From Lysobacter terrestris (GTDB lineage: Bacteria; Pseudomonadota; Gammaproteobacteria; Xanthomonadales; Xanthomonadaceae): a DNA stretch of 64,000 nucleotides. This document shows, piece after piece, positions 25,001 through 32,711 of this stretch. The stretch covers positions 1,442,001 to 1,506,000 of the forward strand of contig NZ_CP060820.1 of NCBI RefSeq assembly GCF_014489475.1. The letters run 5' to 3'. Within the stretch, counting starts at the first letter, position 1. Each line of letters opens with the position of its first letter. Below the pieces are notes generated by a model, which saw nothing but the letters and a program-made list of their open reading frames with translations, made no database searches and was not told the DNA's origin. A program made the translations under genes and the position numbers.

Positions 25001-25431
25001 AGCACGGCGAAGCTCATCGCCATCGCCTTCAGCTGCAGCGCGATGTACGGGACCAGGCCGAGCGCGGCGACCAGGGTGACGGTGGCGGCGAGCCAGGTGT
25101 CCTTGCCCAGGCGCGTGGCGATGAGGTCGGCGATGGAGGTGGCGTTGGTTTCGCGCGCCAGTTTCACCAGCCGCACCATCAGCGCGGCGGCGAGCGCGTA
25201 GAGCAGGATCGCGCCGAGGAAGGTCGGCGGCAGCGGCCAGCCGTAACGCGCGGCCTGCGTCACCGTGCCGTAGAAGGTCCACGAGGTGCAGTGCACGGCG
25301 AGCGAGAGCGCGTAGACGTGCTTCCAGCGCGTGGCGAAGGCCTGCGGGTGGCGCTCGCCGTACAGCCCGGCCGCGAACAGCAGGCCCAGCCAGAGCAGCG
25401 CGGCGAAGAGGATCAGGCCGGCGTGGAGCAT
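22069..25431 (-). CDS. hybrid sensor histidine kinase with N-terminal SSS transporter domain (CrbS/MxtR-like)
   Basis: A 1120-residue inner membrane protein. Residues 1 to about 500 are a sodium:solute symporter-type domain with about 13 hydrophobic spans. Then come a PAS region (about 610-720), a coiled coil (ELLQANETLEQRVVDRTTLLEQAKREAE), a HisKA domain with phospho-acceptor His769 in FLAAIGHDLLQPLHAAHLF, an HATPase domain (NAVRYTARGRVLLGV; DTGPGIA; GLGLGLAIAERIA), and a C-terminal receiver with Asp1050 in WLFDYHLDDDTG. This architecture is that of CrbS/MxtR kinases, which govern acetate and related carbon use through a LuxR-type regulator. No regulator is adjacent; the candidate is at 13586-14245. 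Confidence 0.93.
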   Translation of the reverse strand: MLHAGLILFAALLWLGLLFAAGLYGERHPQAFATRWKHVYALSLAVHCTSWTFYGTVTQAARYGWPLPPTFLGAILLYALAAALMVRLVKLARETNATSIADLIATRLGKDTWLAATVTLVAALGLVPYIALQLKAMAMSFAVLSGNTRGTAEVPPWQDIALYVALAMALFAMLFGTRRVSAAEHNRGLVLAMAFESLLKLGAMLALGAFVWWGLGDLPATTTATPAPIANDGGFIPLVLLGAFAMFILPHQFHIAVVECRDEHDVRTARWLFPLYLVLIALPVLPLARAGQALLGNTGVSSDMYVLALPLSQGHAGLGLFAFLGGLSAATGMVVVSTLTLSLMIGNHWLAPGLLRRAWVRDDSGDLRGAVRLLRRVGIVAIMLLAWMYGRAVAGSAALADVGAVSFSALATLAPALAFAVWRPHTPPRAAIAGIVGGFAVWAWCLLLPVMASSHGVTPAWVSAGPFGAQWLAPDALFGLTGWSRLGRAVGASLFVGTLVTALVAVWRTAPLRRESRGLDAATLRNAGRRFLPRERVAELLATAPATGAVPHAIEAAMEHDLAAVLGSASARVLLDAARREGGNGHDLDTVAAIVDTAAQDLRFNQRVLEAALQNMSQGISVVDAQLRLVAWNRRYAQLFGYPDTLLRVGTPIAELSAWTLQRMPHKGALQQALARRLAFMRAGSPHLSERVFPDGSIVEIRGNPMPGGGFVATFTDVTAFRRAEAELLQANETLEQRVVDRTTLLEQAKREAESANDAKSRFLAAIGHDLLQPLHAAHLFTDALAQTREADTQHVVIDQIRGALDSTTDLLTGLLDMSRLEAGGLVPERRALPLADVLEPLASEFRALAAERGLAFRYVPSALWIDTDPQLLRRVLQNFLANAVRYTARGRVLLGVRRDGSAHDNGSLRIEVHDTGPGIAVDQQQLIFEEFRRGGDAPGQGLGLGLAIAERIAGLLHAPLTLRSAPGRGTMFAVSVPIVPAQAREPVASPSPRARLPGLHVLIVDNEPLAMDALRRVLEGWGCRVSAAARETEAANAIHGDPADAWLFDYHLDDDTGVALHERLKDRHGARPTVILSADHTETVRRAVHEAGLPLLMKPLKPLALKSVLDRLLAARAVS

Positions 25432-25528
25432 GGAGTCATCGGGTCAGGTGGTGCGGGCACGGAGCGAGGATAGCGTGCTGTTGTCCCGCGTCCGGCTTGT
25501 TGTTGCCCCTCGCCCCGCTGGCTGTTAC

Positions 25529-25663
25529 CCCTCGCCCCGCTTGCGGGGTGAAGACGGGCGCTTATGCGCCACTGGCGCATGCCCGACTGAACGCCCTTGC
25601 GCTATGCGCAAGGGCTGGGGGCATAGCGAGGGACCGCGTTGCGCAGCAACGCAGGGTGAGGGG
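25529..25663 (+). repeat. 135-bp dispersed palindromic element, copy 2
   Basis: Same orientation as 4126-4260 and closely similar along its length; differences are mostly compensated on both arms of the hairpins (for example TTATGCGCCA-C-TGGCGCATG against TTGTGCGCCA-C-TGGCGCACG), which suggests selection for folding or recent gene conversion between arms. Confidence 0.85.
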
Positions 25664-25697
25664 ACGCGGCGTGAAAAATGCACAACGAGCAAAAGCG

Positions 25698-25747
25698 CCC
25701 CTCATCCGCCCTGCGGGCACCTTCTCCCCGCTATGCGGGGAGAAAGG
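25698..25747 (+). repeat. short hairpin repeat module X, copy 2
   Basis: CCCCTCATCCGCCCTGCGGGC followed by CTCCCCGC-TAT-GCGGGGAG, matching 4033-4080. Here it follows the 135-bp element; at 4033 it precedes it. Confidence 0.72.
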
Positions 25748-25840
25748 AGTATGTCCGACTCCCTCGCCCGCTTCGAGGCAAAAAGAGGGCGCGACGGTGC
25801 CAATCTCACCGTCGCGCCCCGCCCACCGCAGAGAGAAACG

Positions 25841-28078
25841 TCAGAAGTCGTAGCGCGCCGTCAGCGAATACTGGCGCGGCGGACCATAGAAGCCGGTCAG
25901 CACGCCCAGCGCCGCCTGCAGGTTGTAGCCGGTGGTGCGGTATTCCTCGTCGGCCAGGTTGCTGCCGTTGAGCGAGAACGACCACGCATCGTTGAGGCGC
26001 CAGGTCACGCCGGCGTTGATCAGGCCGTAGCCGTCCTGGGTGATCGGCTGCGTCCTCGCGCCGGTAATCGGGTCGCGCACCACTTCGGTCGTGGCGACGA
26101 CTTCGGACTGGTAGCTGTAGCCGACGCGCGCCGACAGGTTGCCGCCGTTGGCCAGGCCGGTGCGCCACTCCAGGTTGACCGCGCCCGAGAACTCCGGCGC
26201 ATTGGTGATTTCCTGCTGGTTGGCGATGTTGACGCCCTTGAAGATGTACTCGTCGAACTTCGCGTCGAGCCACGCCAGGTTGCCCGAGATCGCCCAGTGT
26301 TCGCCCGGCAGCCACTGGTATTCGACTTCGGCGCCATTGATCGTGCCCGAACCGGCGTTGGTGAAGTCGCCGAAGAACGCATCGTCGGTGCCGTCGCCGT
26401 TGCTGTCGTAGGCGGTGAAGATCGACAACTGGATGTCGTCGTACTTGTTGTGGAACGCGGCGAGGTTCAGGAACAGGCTGTTGTCGAGGAAGGCCATCTT
26501 GCTGCCGACCTCGAAGCTGTCCACCTGCTCGTCCTGGAACGGGTCGGCCGAGCGCGGCACCGCGGTGGCCTGCGCACGGATGTTGTAGCCACCCGACTTG
26601 AAGCCGCGCGACGCCAGGCCGTACACCATGATGTCGTCGGTGACCTGGTAGTCGAGCGAGATCTTCGGCGAGGTGTTCTTGAAGTTGATGGTCTTGTCGA
26701 AGTTGGCCGCGACCGAGATCGGCGTGGTGAACGTCGCATCGCGATAGCCGCGGTTAAGCACGGTGGCGTGCTTGTCCTCGTCGGTGTAGCGCGCACCGAC
26801 GTCGAGCTTGAGCTGCTCGGTCAGGTCGAAGGTCCAGTCGGCGTACAGCGCGATGCTCTCGGTCTGCACCTGGCCCTGGGTGTCGCCGAACAGCAGGTTG
26901 AAGAAGTTGTTGAGCACCTGGCCGCCGGCGTCGCCGTCGAACTTGTACAGGCCCATCACGCCGCGCGCGCGGCCACCGGCATCGAAGTTCGCCTGGATCT
27001 CGTGGCTGACCTGCTGGTCGGCATAGAACGCCTTGACGTCGGCGATCTTGGCCTGGGTGGTGTCGAAGTCGATGTTGGTCTCGGTATCGGACTCGCGCTT
27101 GGCCAGTACGTACTTGAAGGTCCAGTCGTCGTTGGCGCGCCAGTTCACCGTCATCGACGCGCCTTTCATCGTGGTGTCGTTGACGTTGGGCATGCCGTTG
27201 CGCACGTCGTAACGCGAATCCAGCGGCTGCACGCCGGGCACGAAGCGGTTGGGCGCCAGCATCTGCGCACCGCGCACGCCGGACTGGTCGTCCATCCAGT
27301 CGAAGGCGAACTGCACATCAAAGTTGTCGCCGGCGTACGCGCCGAGCTGGCCGCGCAGGGCGAGGATTTCCTTGTCGCTCACGTCCTGGTCGGTGACGAT
27401 GTTCTGGCCGAAGCCGTCGCGGTTGAGGCTGGCCACGGCGATGCGGCCGCGCAGGCCGCTGTCGGCGCCGCCGATCGGGCCGCCGATCGCCGCCTTCACG
27501 TCGAGCTGGTTGTAGTTGCCGACGGTGACCGAGGCGTTGCCGTCGAATTCACGCGGCAGGCCGCGCGAGATGTACTTGATCGCGCCGCCGATGGTGTTCT
27601 TGCCGTACAGCGTGCCCTGCGGGCCGCGCAGCACTTCCACGCGCTCCACGTCGAACACGTCGAGCAGCGCGCCCTGCGGGCGGGCGATGTACACGTCGTC
27701 GAGGTAGATGCCGACGCCCGGGTCCACGCCCCACAGCGGATCGGACTGGCCGACGCCACGGATGTAGGCGGTGACCGTGCTGCTGGAACCGCGCGCGGCG
27801 TAGACGGTCAGGTTCGGCACCAGTGCGTCGAGGTCGCCGATGTCCTCGACGTTGAGCTTGTCGAGCGCGTCGGCGGTGAACGCGGTGACCGCGACCGGCA
27901 CCGACTGCAGTGTTTCCTCGCGCTTGCGCGCGGTGACGGTGACGGCGCCGAGGTTGGTCGCCTTCGCTTCCTGCGTGCTTGCATCCGATGGAGCCGCGTC
28001 CTGCGCCCATGCCACCGGCGCGGCCAATGCCGATACCAGCACCGAACCGATCGCCAGACTCAGAACCTTGCGCTTCAT
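25841..28078 (-). CDS. TonB-dependent outer membrane receptor
   Basis: A 745-residue receptor. A 26-residue signal peptide ends VAWAQ; then comes a TonB-box/plug region (LGAVTVTARKREETLQSVPVAVTAF, IRGVGQSDPLW, VEVLRGPQGTLYGKNTIGGAI) and a 22-strand barrel ending SLTARYDF with terminal Phe. AGGAGGGG precedes the ATG at 28078. The ligand is not stated by the sequence. It is divergent from a GntP-type permease, and the region between carries the same dyad motif as the 3HB oligomer hydrolase/bdhA promoter, so uptake of 3HB oligomers is my inference. Confidence 0.93.
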   Translation of the reverse strand: MKRKVLSLAIGSVLVSALAAPVAWAQDAAPSDASTQEAKATNLGAVTVTARKREETLQSVPVAVTAFTADALDKLNVEDIGDLDALVPNLTVYAARGSSSTVTAYIRGVGQSDPLWGVDPGVGIYLDDVYIARPQGALLDVFDVERVEVLRGPQGTLYGKNTIGGAIKYISRGLPREFDGNASVTVGNYNQLDVKAAIGGPIGGADSGLRGRIAVASLNRDGFGQNIVTDQDVSDKEILALRGQLGAYAGDNFDVQFAFDWMDDQSGVRGAQMLAPNRFVPGVQPLDSRYDVRNGMPNVNDTTMKGASMTVNWRANDDWTFKYVLAKRESDTETNIDFDTTQAKIADVKAFYADQQVSHEIQANFDAGGRARGVMGLYKFDGDAGGQVLNNFFNLLFGDTQGQVQTESIALYADWTFDLTEQLKLDVGARYTDEDKHATVLNRGYRDATFTTPISVAANFDKTINFKNTSPKISLDYQVTDDIMVYGLASRGFKSGGYNIRAQATAVPRSADPFQDEQVDSFEVGSKMAFLDNSLFLNLAAFHNKYDDIQLSIFTAYDSNGDGTDDAFFGDFTNAGSGTINGAEVEYQWLPGEHWAISGNLAWLDAKFDEYIFKGVNIANQQEITNAPEFSGAVNLEWRTGLANGGNLSARVGYSYQSEVVATTEVVRDPITGARTQPITQDGYGLINAGVTWRLNDAWSFSLNGSNLADEEYRTTGYNLQAALGVLTGFYGPPRQYSLTARYDF

Positions 28079-28139
28079 CGCGTCCCCTCCTGCGGGTGCT
28101 GCGTAGATGTGCGGCGGGCCCCTCCCCACCGTTTGCGCA

Positions 28140-28215
28140 AGGCTAGGCCGGAGCTACGGGGGGTGGGCATCGTACGTTCGGACAATGGGCCGGACGGGGG
28201 CCAGTCGCGAGACTC
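28140..28215. promoter_or_regulatory. divergent control region with the same dyad motif as 12502-12573
   Basis: GGGCATCGTACGTTCG at 28165-28180 matches 15 of 16 bases at 12525-12540. The half sites are GTAC (28172-28175) and GGAC (28180-28183), again 4 nt apart. Outward, TAGCCT (minus, 28145-28140) is 26 nt from the dyad on the receptor side, and the weaker GAGACT (28210-28215) is 26 nt away on the permease side. This suggests one regulator for all four genes. Confidence 0.55.
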
Positions 28216-28281
28216 GCTGCGCCGATCCGGCTGACCGACGCAGTTGACGGTTGCCGCATGGGCACGGCACACCACCGGGAC

Positions 28282-28355
28282 GTCACCCCGGCGAACGCCG
28301 GGGTCCGGCTTTCTTCGGCGGTGCAAGGCTGGATCCCGGCGTTCGCCGGGAAGAC
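28282..28355. repeat. REP-pair/MITE-like element, copy 2
   Basis: Arms GTCACCCCGGCGAACGCC.. (28282-28310) and ..GGATCCCGGCGTTCGCC.. (28327-28355) are inverted 29-mers around a 16-bp centre, related to 13477-13573. It lies inside the probable 5' leader of the GntP permease gene. Confidence 0.78.
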
Positions 28356-28413
28356 GAGAACAGGAAGCCTCGGCGCTTCCAGAAGCGCGCCCCATCGGCG
28401 CCACGGAGCAATG

Positions 28414-29811
28414 ATGTCCTTCCTGATCGTCCTGGCCGCGCTGTGCTTCCTCATGTACGTGGCCTACCGCGGCCACAGCGTGATCCTGTTCGCGCCGGTC
28501 GCGGCGCTGGGCGCGGTGCTGCTAACCGACCCGGCGCTGGTCGCGCCGATGTTCACCGGCCTGTTCATGGACAAGATGGTCGGCTTCCTCAAGCTGTACT
28601 TCCCGGTGTTCGTGCTCGGGGCCCTGTTCGGCAAGCTGATCGAGCTGTCCGGCTTCTCGCGTTCGATCGTGTCCGCCACCATCCGTGTGTTCGGTGCCGG
28701 CCGGGCGATGCTGTCGATCGTCGCGGTGTGCGCGCTGCTCACTTATGGCGGGGTGTCGCTGTTCGTGGTGGTGTTCGCGGTGTATCCGTTCGCGGCCGAG
28801 CTGTTCCGCCAGGGCAACATCCCCAAGCGCCTGATTCCCGGCACGATCGCGCTGGGCGCGTTCACCTTCACCATGGATGCGCTGCCGGGCACGCCGCAGA
28901 TCCAGAACATCATCCCGACCGCGTTCTTCGGCACCGACTCGTGGGCCGCGCCGCTGCTGGGCGTGACCGGTTCGGTGTTCATCCTGATCGTCGGCCTGTC
29001 GTATCTCGAATGGCGCCGCCGCGTCGCGGTGAAGCGCGGCGAAGGCTATGGCGATGCCGCCACGCTCGTGAACGAACCGGCCGCCTACAGCGGTGCCGCG
29101 TTGGCGCATCCGCTGGTGGCGATCCTGCCGCTGGTACTGGTGGGCGTGAGCAACAAGCTGTTCACCGTGCTGATCCCGCAGTGGTACGGCGCCAGCCACG
29201 AATTCGTGCCCGCGGTGATGGGCAAGACCGCGCCGGTGGTGCAGGAAGTCTCCAAGGTCGCGGCGATCTGGGCGGTCGAGGGCGCATTGCTGGTCGGCAT
29301 CGCCACGGTGCTGGCGTTCGCGTGGCAGCCGGTGCGCGCGAGCTTCGCCGAGGGCAGCAAGAGCGCGATCGGCGGTGCCCTGCTCGCCTCGATGAACACC
29401 GCCTCCGAATACGGCTTCGGCGCGGTGATCGCGGCGTTGCCCGGCTTCCTCGTCGTCGCCAATGCGCTGGCGGCGATCCCCGATCCGCTGGTGAACGAGG
29501 CGGTGACCGTCACCGCGCTCGCCGGCATCACTGGTTCCGCCTCGGGCGGCATGAGCATCGCGCTGGCGGCGATGGCCGACAGCTTCATCGCCAACGCGCA
29601 GGCGGCGGGCATCCCGATGGAAGTACTGCACCGCGTGGCCGCGATGGCCTCCGGCGGCATGGACACGCTGCCGCACAACGGTGCGGTCATCACCCTGCTG
29701 GCCGTCACCGGCCTCAGCCACCGCCAGTCCTACAAGGACATCTTCGCGATCACCGCGATCAAGACGCTGGCGGTGTTCGTGGTGATCGCGACGTATTACC
29801 TGACGGCCTGA
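28414..29811 (+). CDS. GntP family permease (probable 3-hydroxybutyrate/short-chain hydroxy acid transporter)
   Basis: A 465-residue inner membrane transporter with about 12 hydrophobic spans. GntP-type features: YFPVFVLGALFGKLIELSGF near the N-terminus, FTFTMDALPGTPQIQNIIPTAFFGT, and near the end GITGSASGGMSIALAAM with MASGGMDTLPHNGAVITLL. In Pseudomonas the close homologue sits beside bdhA and takes up 3HB; here bdhA is 15 kb away but shares a promoter motif. Two ATGs are adjacent (28411 and 28414); the second is chosen because GGAG is spaced 5 nt from it. A REP-pair lies in its leader. Confidence 0.87.
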   Translation: MSFLIVLAALCFLMYVAYRGHSVILFAPVAALGAVLLTDPALVAPMFTGLFMDKMVGFLKLYFPVFVLGALFGKLIELSGFSRSIVSATIRVFGAGRAMLSIVAVCALLTYGGVSLFVVVFAVYPFAAELFRQGNIPKRLIPGTIALGAFTFTMDALPGTPQIQNIIPTAFFGTDSWAAPLLGVTGSVFILIVGLSYLEWRRRVAVKRGEGYGDAATLVNEPAAYSGAALAHPLVAILPLVLVGVSNKLFTVLIPQWYGASHEFVPAVMGKTAPVVQEVSKVAAIWAVEGALLVGIATVLAFAWQPVRASFAEGSKSAIGGALLASMNTASEYGFGAVIAALPGFLVVANALAAIPDPLVNEAVTVTALAGITGSASGGMSIALAAMADSFIANAQAAGIPMEVLHRVAAMASGGMDTLPHNGAVITLLAVTGLSHRQSYKDIFAITAIKTLAVFVVIATYYLTA

Positions 29812-29835
29812 GCCGCCGCGGGGTGGCCGGGGACG

Positions 29836-30267
29836 TTACTGCCCATCCCACAGGTCCGGCAGTTCGCCGGTCACCCACCATGCCTTGGCGTCGGTGTCCC
29901 AGCGCCAGGTTTCGCGGTAGCGCACGGTGCGCTCGGCCATGGTGTGGCGGTTGATCACGCCGATCTCGATGTCGCGCACGGCGGTGCCGGCGTCGAAGTC
30001 CGTGCTGGTGCCGACGTCGCGATAGGACGAGATCTGCACCTGCTTGTAGCGTTCCAGCTGCAGCGGCGTCGGCTGGTACTTCTCGCGCACCTTGGGGTCG
30101 ATCAGGTTGAGCGCGCCCTCGAAATCGCCCCAGCGGATCGCGCCCGACCACGCATACACGGACTGGTCGAACTTGGTGCTCTGGTTGGCGACGGTGGCGC
30201 ATGCCGCCAGCGCGAGCAGGCACAGCAGGACGAAGGCCGTGCGGAAGGCGTTGAACAGACGCGTCAT
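29836..30267 (-). CDS. small lipoprotein, unknown
   Basis: A 143-residue protein with a lipoprotein signal (LLCLLALAAC, Cys 23) and a mature domain starting ATVANQSTKFDQSVYAWSGAIRWGDFEGALNLID, then a beta-rich C-terminus with WRWDTDAKAWWVTGELP. The pattern resembles NTF2-like/DUF4440-type small exported domains, but I do not recognise a specific family. It converges on the permease gene with a 24-bp gap. Outer or inner membrane lipidation is inferred from the lipobox. Confidence 0.75.
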   Translation of the reverse strand: MTRLFNAFRTAFVLLCLLALAACATVANQSTKFDQSVYAWSGAIRWGDFEGALNLIDPKVREKYQPTPLQLERYKQVQISSYRDVGTSTDFDAGTAVRDIEIGVINRHTMAERTVRYRETWRWDTDAKAWWVTGELPDLWDGQ

Positions 30268-30350
30268 GCGGGCAGCTCCTGGGGATCGGCCGGATCGGTT
30301 GCGCGCATCCTAACGCGACGGCGCGCGTGCCGCGGCCTGCCGCCGCGCCG

Positions 30351-30806
30351 TCACTTCAGTATCGCGACGTAGCGCGCGGTGAAATCGGTGGCCAGGCCGC
30401 CGTCGGGCAGGCGCGTGCACGCCGCCAGGCCGATGCGTGCGCGGCCGCGCGTGCGCAGGGTGTCGATGAAGGCGGCGGGATCGGCGTCGGCGGCGGGTTC
30501 GGCGACCACGTCGAGGTCGGCGAACAGCGGCGCGAGGTAGCGGATCTGGCTGTCGGCCACAAAGATGTCGGCGTGCAGGCCGGCGCGTTCGACCAGCAGG
30601 TTGACCACCCCCCACGAGGCCAGCGTCATCATCGAGGCCAGGCTGCCACCGAACGCGCAGCCCTTGTCGTTGACGTGCACCGCGAGCGGCGCGTGCAGCT
30701 GCAGGCGGTGGCCGTCGTAGCCGGCGATGCTCAGCTGCATCAGCGCGACCGGCGGCATCGATTGGTAATGGGCGAGCAGGCGTGCGAGTTCGGCGGCGTG
30801 GGGCAT
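30351..30806 (-). CDS. YiiD-type thioesterase-domain protein
   Basis: A 151-residue hotdog-fold protein like the C-terminal domain of YiiD (putative thioesterase): PLAVHVNDKGCAFGGSLASMMTLASWGVVNLL matches the characteristic N-x-K-G-x-x-F-G-G-S segment, followed by DSQIRYLAPL and RARIGLAACTRLPDG. The substrate is unknown. The start is put at the ATG at 30806; a TTG 21 nt upstream is possible. It is divergent from hemD, 84 bp apart. Confidence 0.83.
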   Translation of the reverse strand: MPHAAELARLLAHYQSMPPVALMQLSIAGYDGHRLQLHAPLAVHVNDKGCAFGGSLASMMTLASWGVVNLLVERAGLHADIFVADSQIRYLAPLFADLDVVAEPAADADPAAFIDTLRTRGRARIGLAACTRLPDGGLATDFTARYVAILK

Positions 30807-30890
30807 CGTTACGGCGGATCCTGGCAACGTCGGGATGTCGAGGTCTTCCAGCCAATGCGTGCGGACGATGGGGCCTAGTAAGCTGCGCGC

Positions 30891-31667
30891 ATGAACCGGA
30901 GTGCCACCCCATCATGGTATGTGATCTCGCTGCGGCCTCGCGGTGAGCACGATGTACTGCGGCGTGCCGCGGCCAGGTACGGCGCCGGATTGATCGCGTT
31001 GTCGCCGTGGAAGCTGGTGCTGAAGGACGGTCCCGCCACGCATGCCGACCTGCGCGCGGCGCTGGCGGCCGCGGTGGTGGTTTTCACCAGTCCGACCGCG
31101 GTCCATGCCGCACGCGCATTGCAGCCCTTTGCGCCACGTCCCGGCCAGCACTGGTGCGCCGTGGGCGCGGGCACGGCCGCAGCGCTGCACGACGCCGGCG
31201 TCGGCGTCGGCGTCGGCACGGTGCACGCGCCGACGCGCATGGACAGCGATGGCCTGCTGGCCCTGCCCGTGCTGCAGGACGTCAGGGGTCGCGAGGTCGG
31301 ACTGGTCACCGCGCCCGGCGGTCGCGGCGAGATCGCGCCGGCGCTGGAGGCGCGCGGCGCGCGAATCCTGCGTGCGGACGTGTACGGGCGCGAGCTGATC
31401 CCGCTGGATGCGGCGGCCGTGCACCAGGTGCAGGCCGCCGATGTTCCGCTGGCACTCGCGCTGAGCAGCGGTGAGGCTTTGCAGCGCGTGCTCGACGCAA
31501 TCCCGGCCGGCGCGGCGGCGAAGCTGCGCAACGCCCATGTCGTTGCCGCGAGCGAACGGCTCTGCGTGCTGGCGAGAAGCCTGGGCTTCGGCGATGTTTC
31601 CGCCGCGAGCGGCCCGCGCCCGGACGATCTGCTGGCCGCGGCGGCGCGACGGCATCCGGTAGCATGA
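30891..31667 (+). CDS. hemD: uroporphyrinogen-III synthase
   Basis: A 258-residue cytosolic enzyme that closes hydroxymethylbilane with D-ring inversion to uroporphyrinogen III. The family is poorly conserved, but the two-lobe pattern is visible: WYVISLRPRGEHDVLRRAAARYG, VVVFTSPTAVHAA, CAVGAGTAAALHDAGV, LVTAPGGRGEIAPALEARGARILRADVYGRE and a final HVVAASERLCVLARSLGF. It heads a hemD-hemX-hemY run with 27- and 57-bp gaps. hemC is not in the window. Confidence 0.93.
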   Translation: MNRSATPSWYVISLRPRGEHDVLRRAAARYGAGLIALSPWKLVLKDGPATHADLRAALAAAVVVFTSPTAVHAARALQPFAPRPGQHWCAVGAGTAAALHDAGVGVGVGTVHAPTRMDSDGLLALPVLQDVRGREVGLVTAPGGRGEIAPALEARGARILRADVYGRELIPLDAAAVHQVQAADVPLALALSSGEALQRVLDAIPAGAAAKLRNAHVVAASERLCVLARSLGFGDVSAASGPRPDDLLAAAARRHPVA

Positions 31668-31694
31668 GAACCTGATCACACTTCGAGCCGCGCC

Positions 31695-32654
31695 GTGTCC
31701 GCTTTCCCCGAAGACACCTCCGCTCCACGCCGCCACCGCATCTGGCCCTGGCTGGTCGCGCTGGCCGTGCTCGCGTTCGCCGGCTACGCGGGCTGGCGCC
31801 AGTGGCATGCGCACGAACGCGCGGATGCCGAAGCCGCGCAGCAACAGGTGGCCGCGCTCTCCGAACGCCTGAACACCCTGCGCGCCGAGCAACGCTCGCA
31901 CGCGCGCCGCTTGCAGCAGGCCGATTCGCTCAACCGCGTGCTGCGCGACGAACTCGACGGCATCACCCAACGCGCGGCCCTGCTCGAGGCCAGCGTGGAA
32001 CGGCTCGCCGACCCCGATCGCCACGGCGCGCAGGCGCTGCGCCTGGACGAAACCGAGATGCTGCTGACCCTCGGCGGCCAGCGCCTGCAGATCGCCGGCG
32101 ACCTCGACGGCGCGCGCCGCGCCTACGCGCTGGCGGCGGGCGTGCTCGAAGGCATCGACGATCCCGCCTACCTCAGCCTGCGCCAGACCCTGCTGCAGGA
32201 ACGCACCGCGCTGGATGCGCTCGGCGCCGATCCGAAGGTCAAGGCGATCGCGCGACTCGACGCCTACGCGCAGGACGTGACCGCGCCTGCGCAGCGCGAC
32301 GCGACCGCGCGCGCGAGCACCGCGCCGTGGTGGCGACGCGCCTTCGGCAACCTGCTGCAGGTGCAGCCCACCGATCGCGCCGTCGCGGTGCAGGCTGCGG
32401 ACCGCGCGGCCGCACTGGCCGGGCTGCAGCTGGAAATCTCGCTGGCGCGCGTCGCCGCGGAACGCCGCGATGCGCCGGGCTACCGCGATGCGCTGCGTCG
32501 CGCCGACACCTGGCTGCAGCGGCTCGCGCCCGATTCGCAAGCACTCGCGCAACAGCGCGCGCAGTTGCAGGCGCTGGCTGCCCTGCCCCTTTCACTGACC
32601 GTTCCCACCCTGGGCAGCACGCTGCAACAGCTGCGCCAGCTGCGGGCGCGCTGA
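31695..32654 (+). CDS. hemX: HemX family protein (uroporphyrinogen-III C-methyltransferase-like)
   Basis: A 319-residue single-pass membrane protein. An N-terminal anchor is at about 14-34 (RIWPWLVALAVLAFAGYAGW), followed by a coiled coil (about 40-95: AEAAQQQVAALSERLNTLRAEQRSHARRLQQ) and a helical domain with the HemX-type LDETEMLLTLGGQRLQIAGDLDGARRAYALA segment. HemX proteins are annotated as methyltransferases but lack that fold; the role is probably structural in haem synthesis. A GTG start at 31695 is supported by position after hemD and by the anchor. Confidence 0.9.
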   Translation: MSAFPEDTSAPRRHRIWPWLVALAVLAFAGYAGWRQWHAHERADAEAAQQQVAALSERLNTLRAEQRSHARRLQQADSLNRVLRDELDGITQRAALLEASVERLADPDRHGAQALRLDETEMLLTLGGQRLQIAGDLDGARRAYALAAGVLEGIDDPAYLSLRQTLLQERTALDALGADPKVKAIARLDAYAQDVTAPAQRDATARASTAPWWRRAFGNLLQVQPTDRAVAVQAADRAAALAGLQLEISLARVAAERRDAPGYRDALRRADTWLQRLAPDSQALAQQRAQLQALAALPLSLTVPTLGSTLQQLRQLRAR

Positions 32655-32711
32655 GGCACGCGCAACGCCGATCCACCCGCCGCTTCCATCCACGACCTCG
32701 AGTGCACGGCC

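Larger units (their letters stand above)
25432..25840. other. 409-bp intergenic region filled by repeats
   Basis: Between the kinase start and the TonB receptor stop are a short run CCCCTCGCCCCGCTGGCTGTTA (partial repeat start), the 135-bp element copy 2 (25529-25663) and module X copy 2 (25698-25747). I see no gene, and no terminator with a clear T-run. Confidence 0.65.

Noticed and set aside
22558-25473. A 971-codon open frame on the plus strand opposite the hybrid kinase
   Set aside because: It is antisense to a gene with a full set of kinase motifs, is extremely rich in Arg/Ala/Gly/His, and has no domain. It is a by-product of high third-position GC.
25331-28234. A 967-codon plus-strand frame opposite the TonB receptor
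   Set aside because: Low-complexity composition and no motif; the minus strand encodes a clear receptor with signal peptide, plug and C-terminal Phe.
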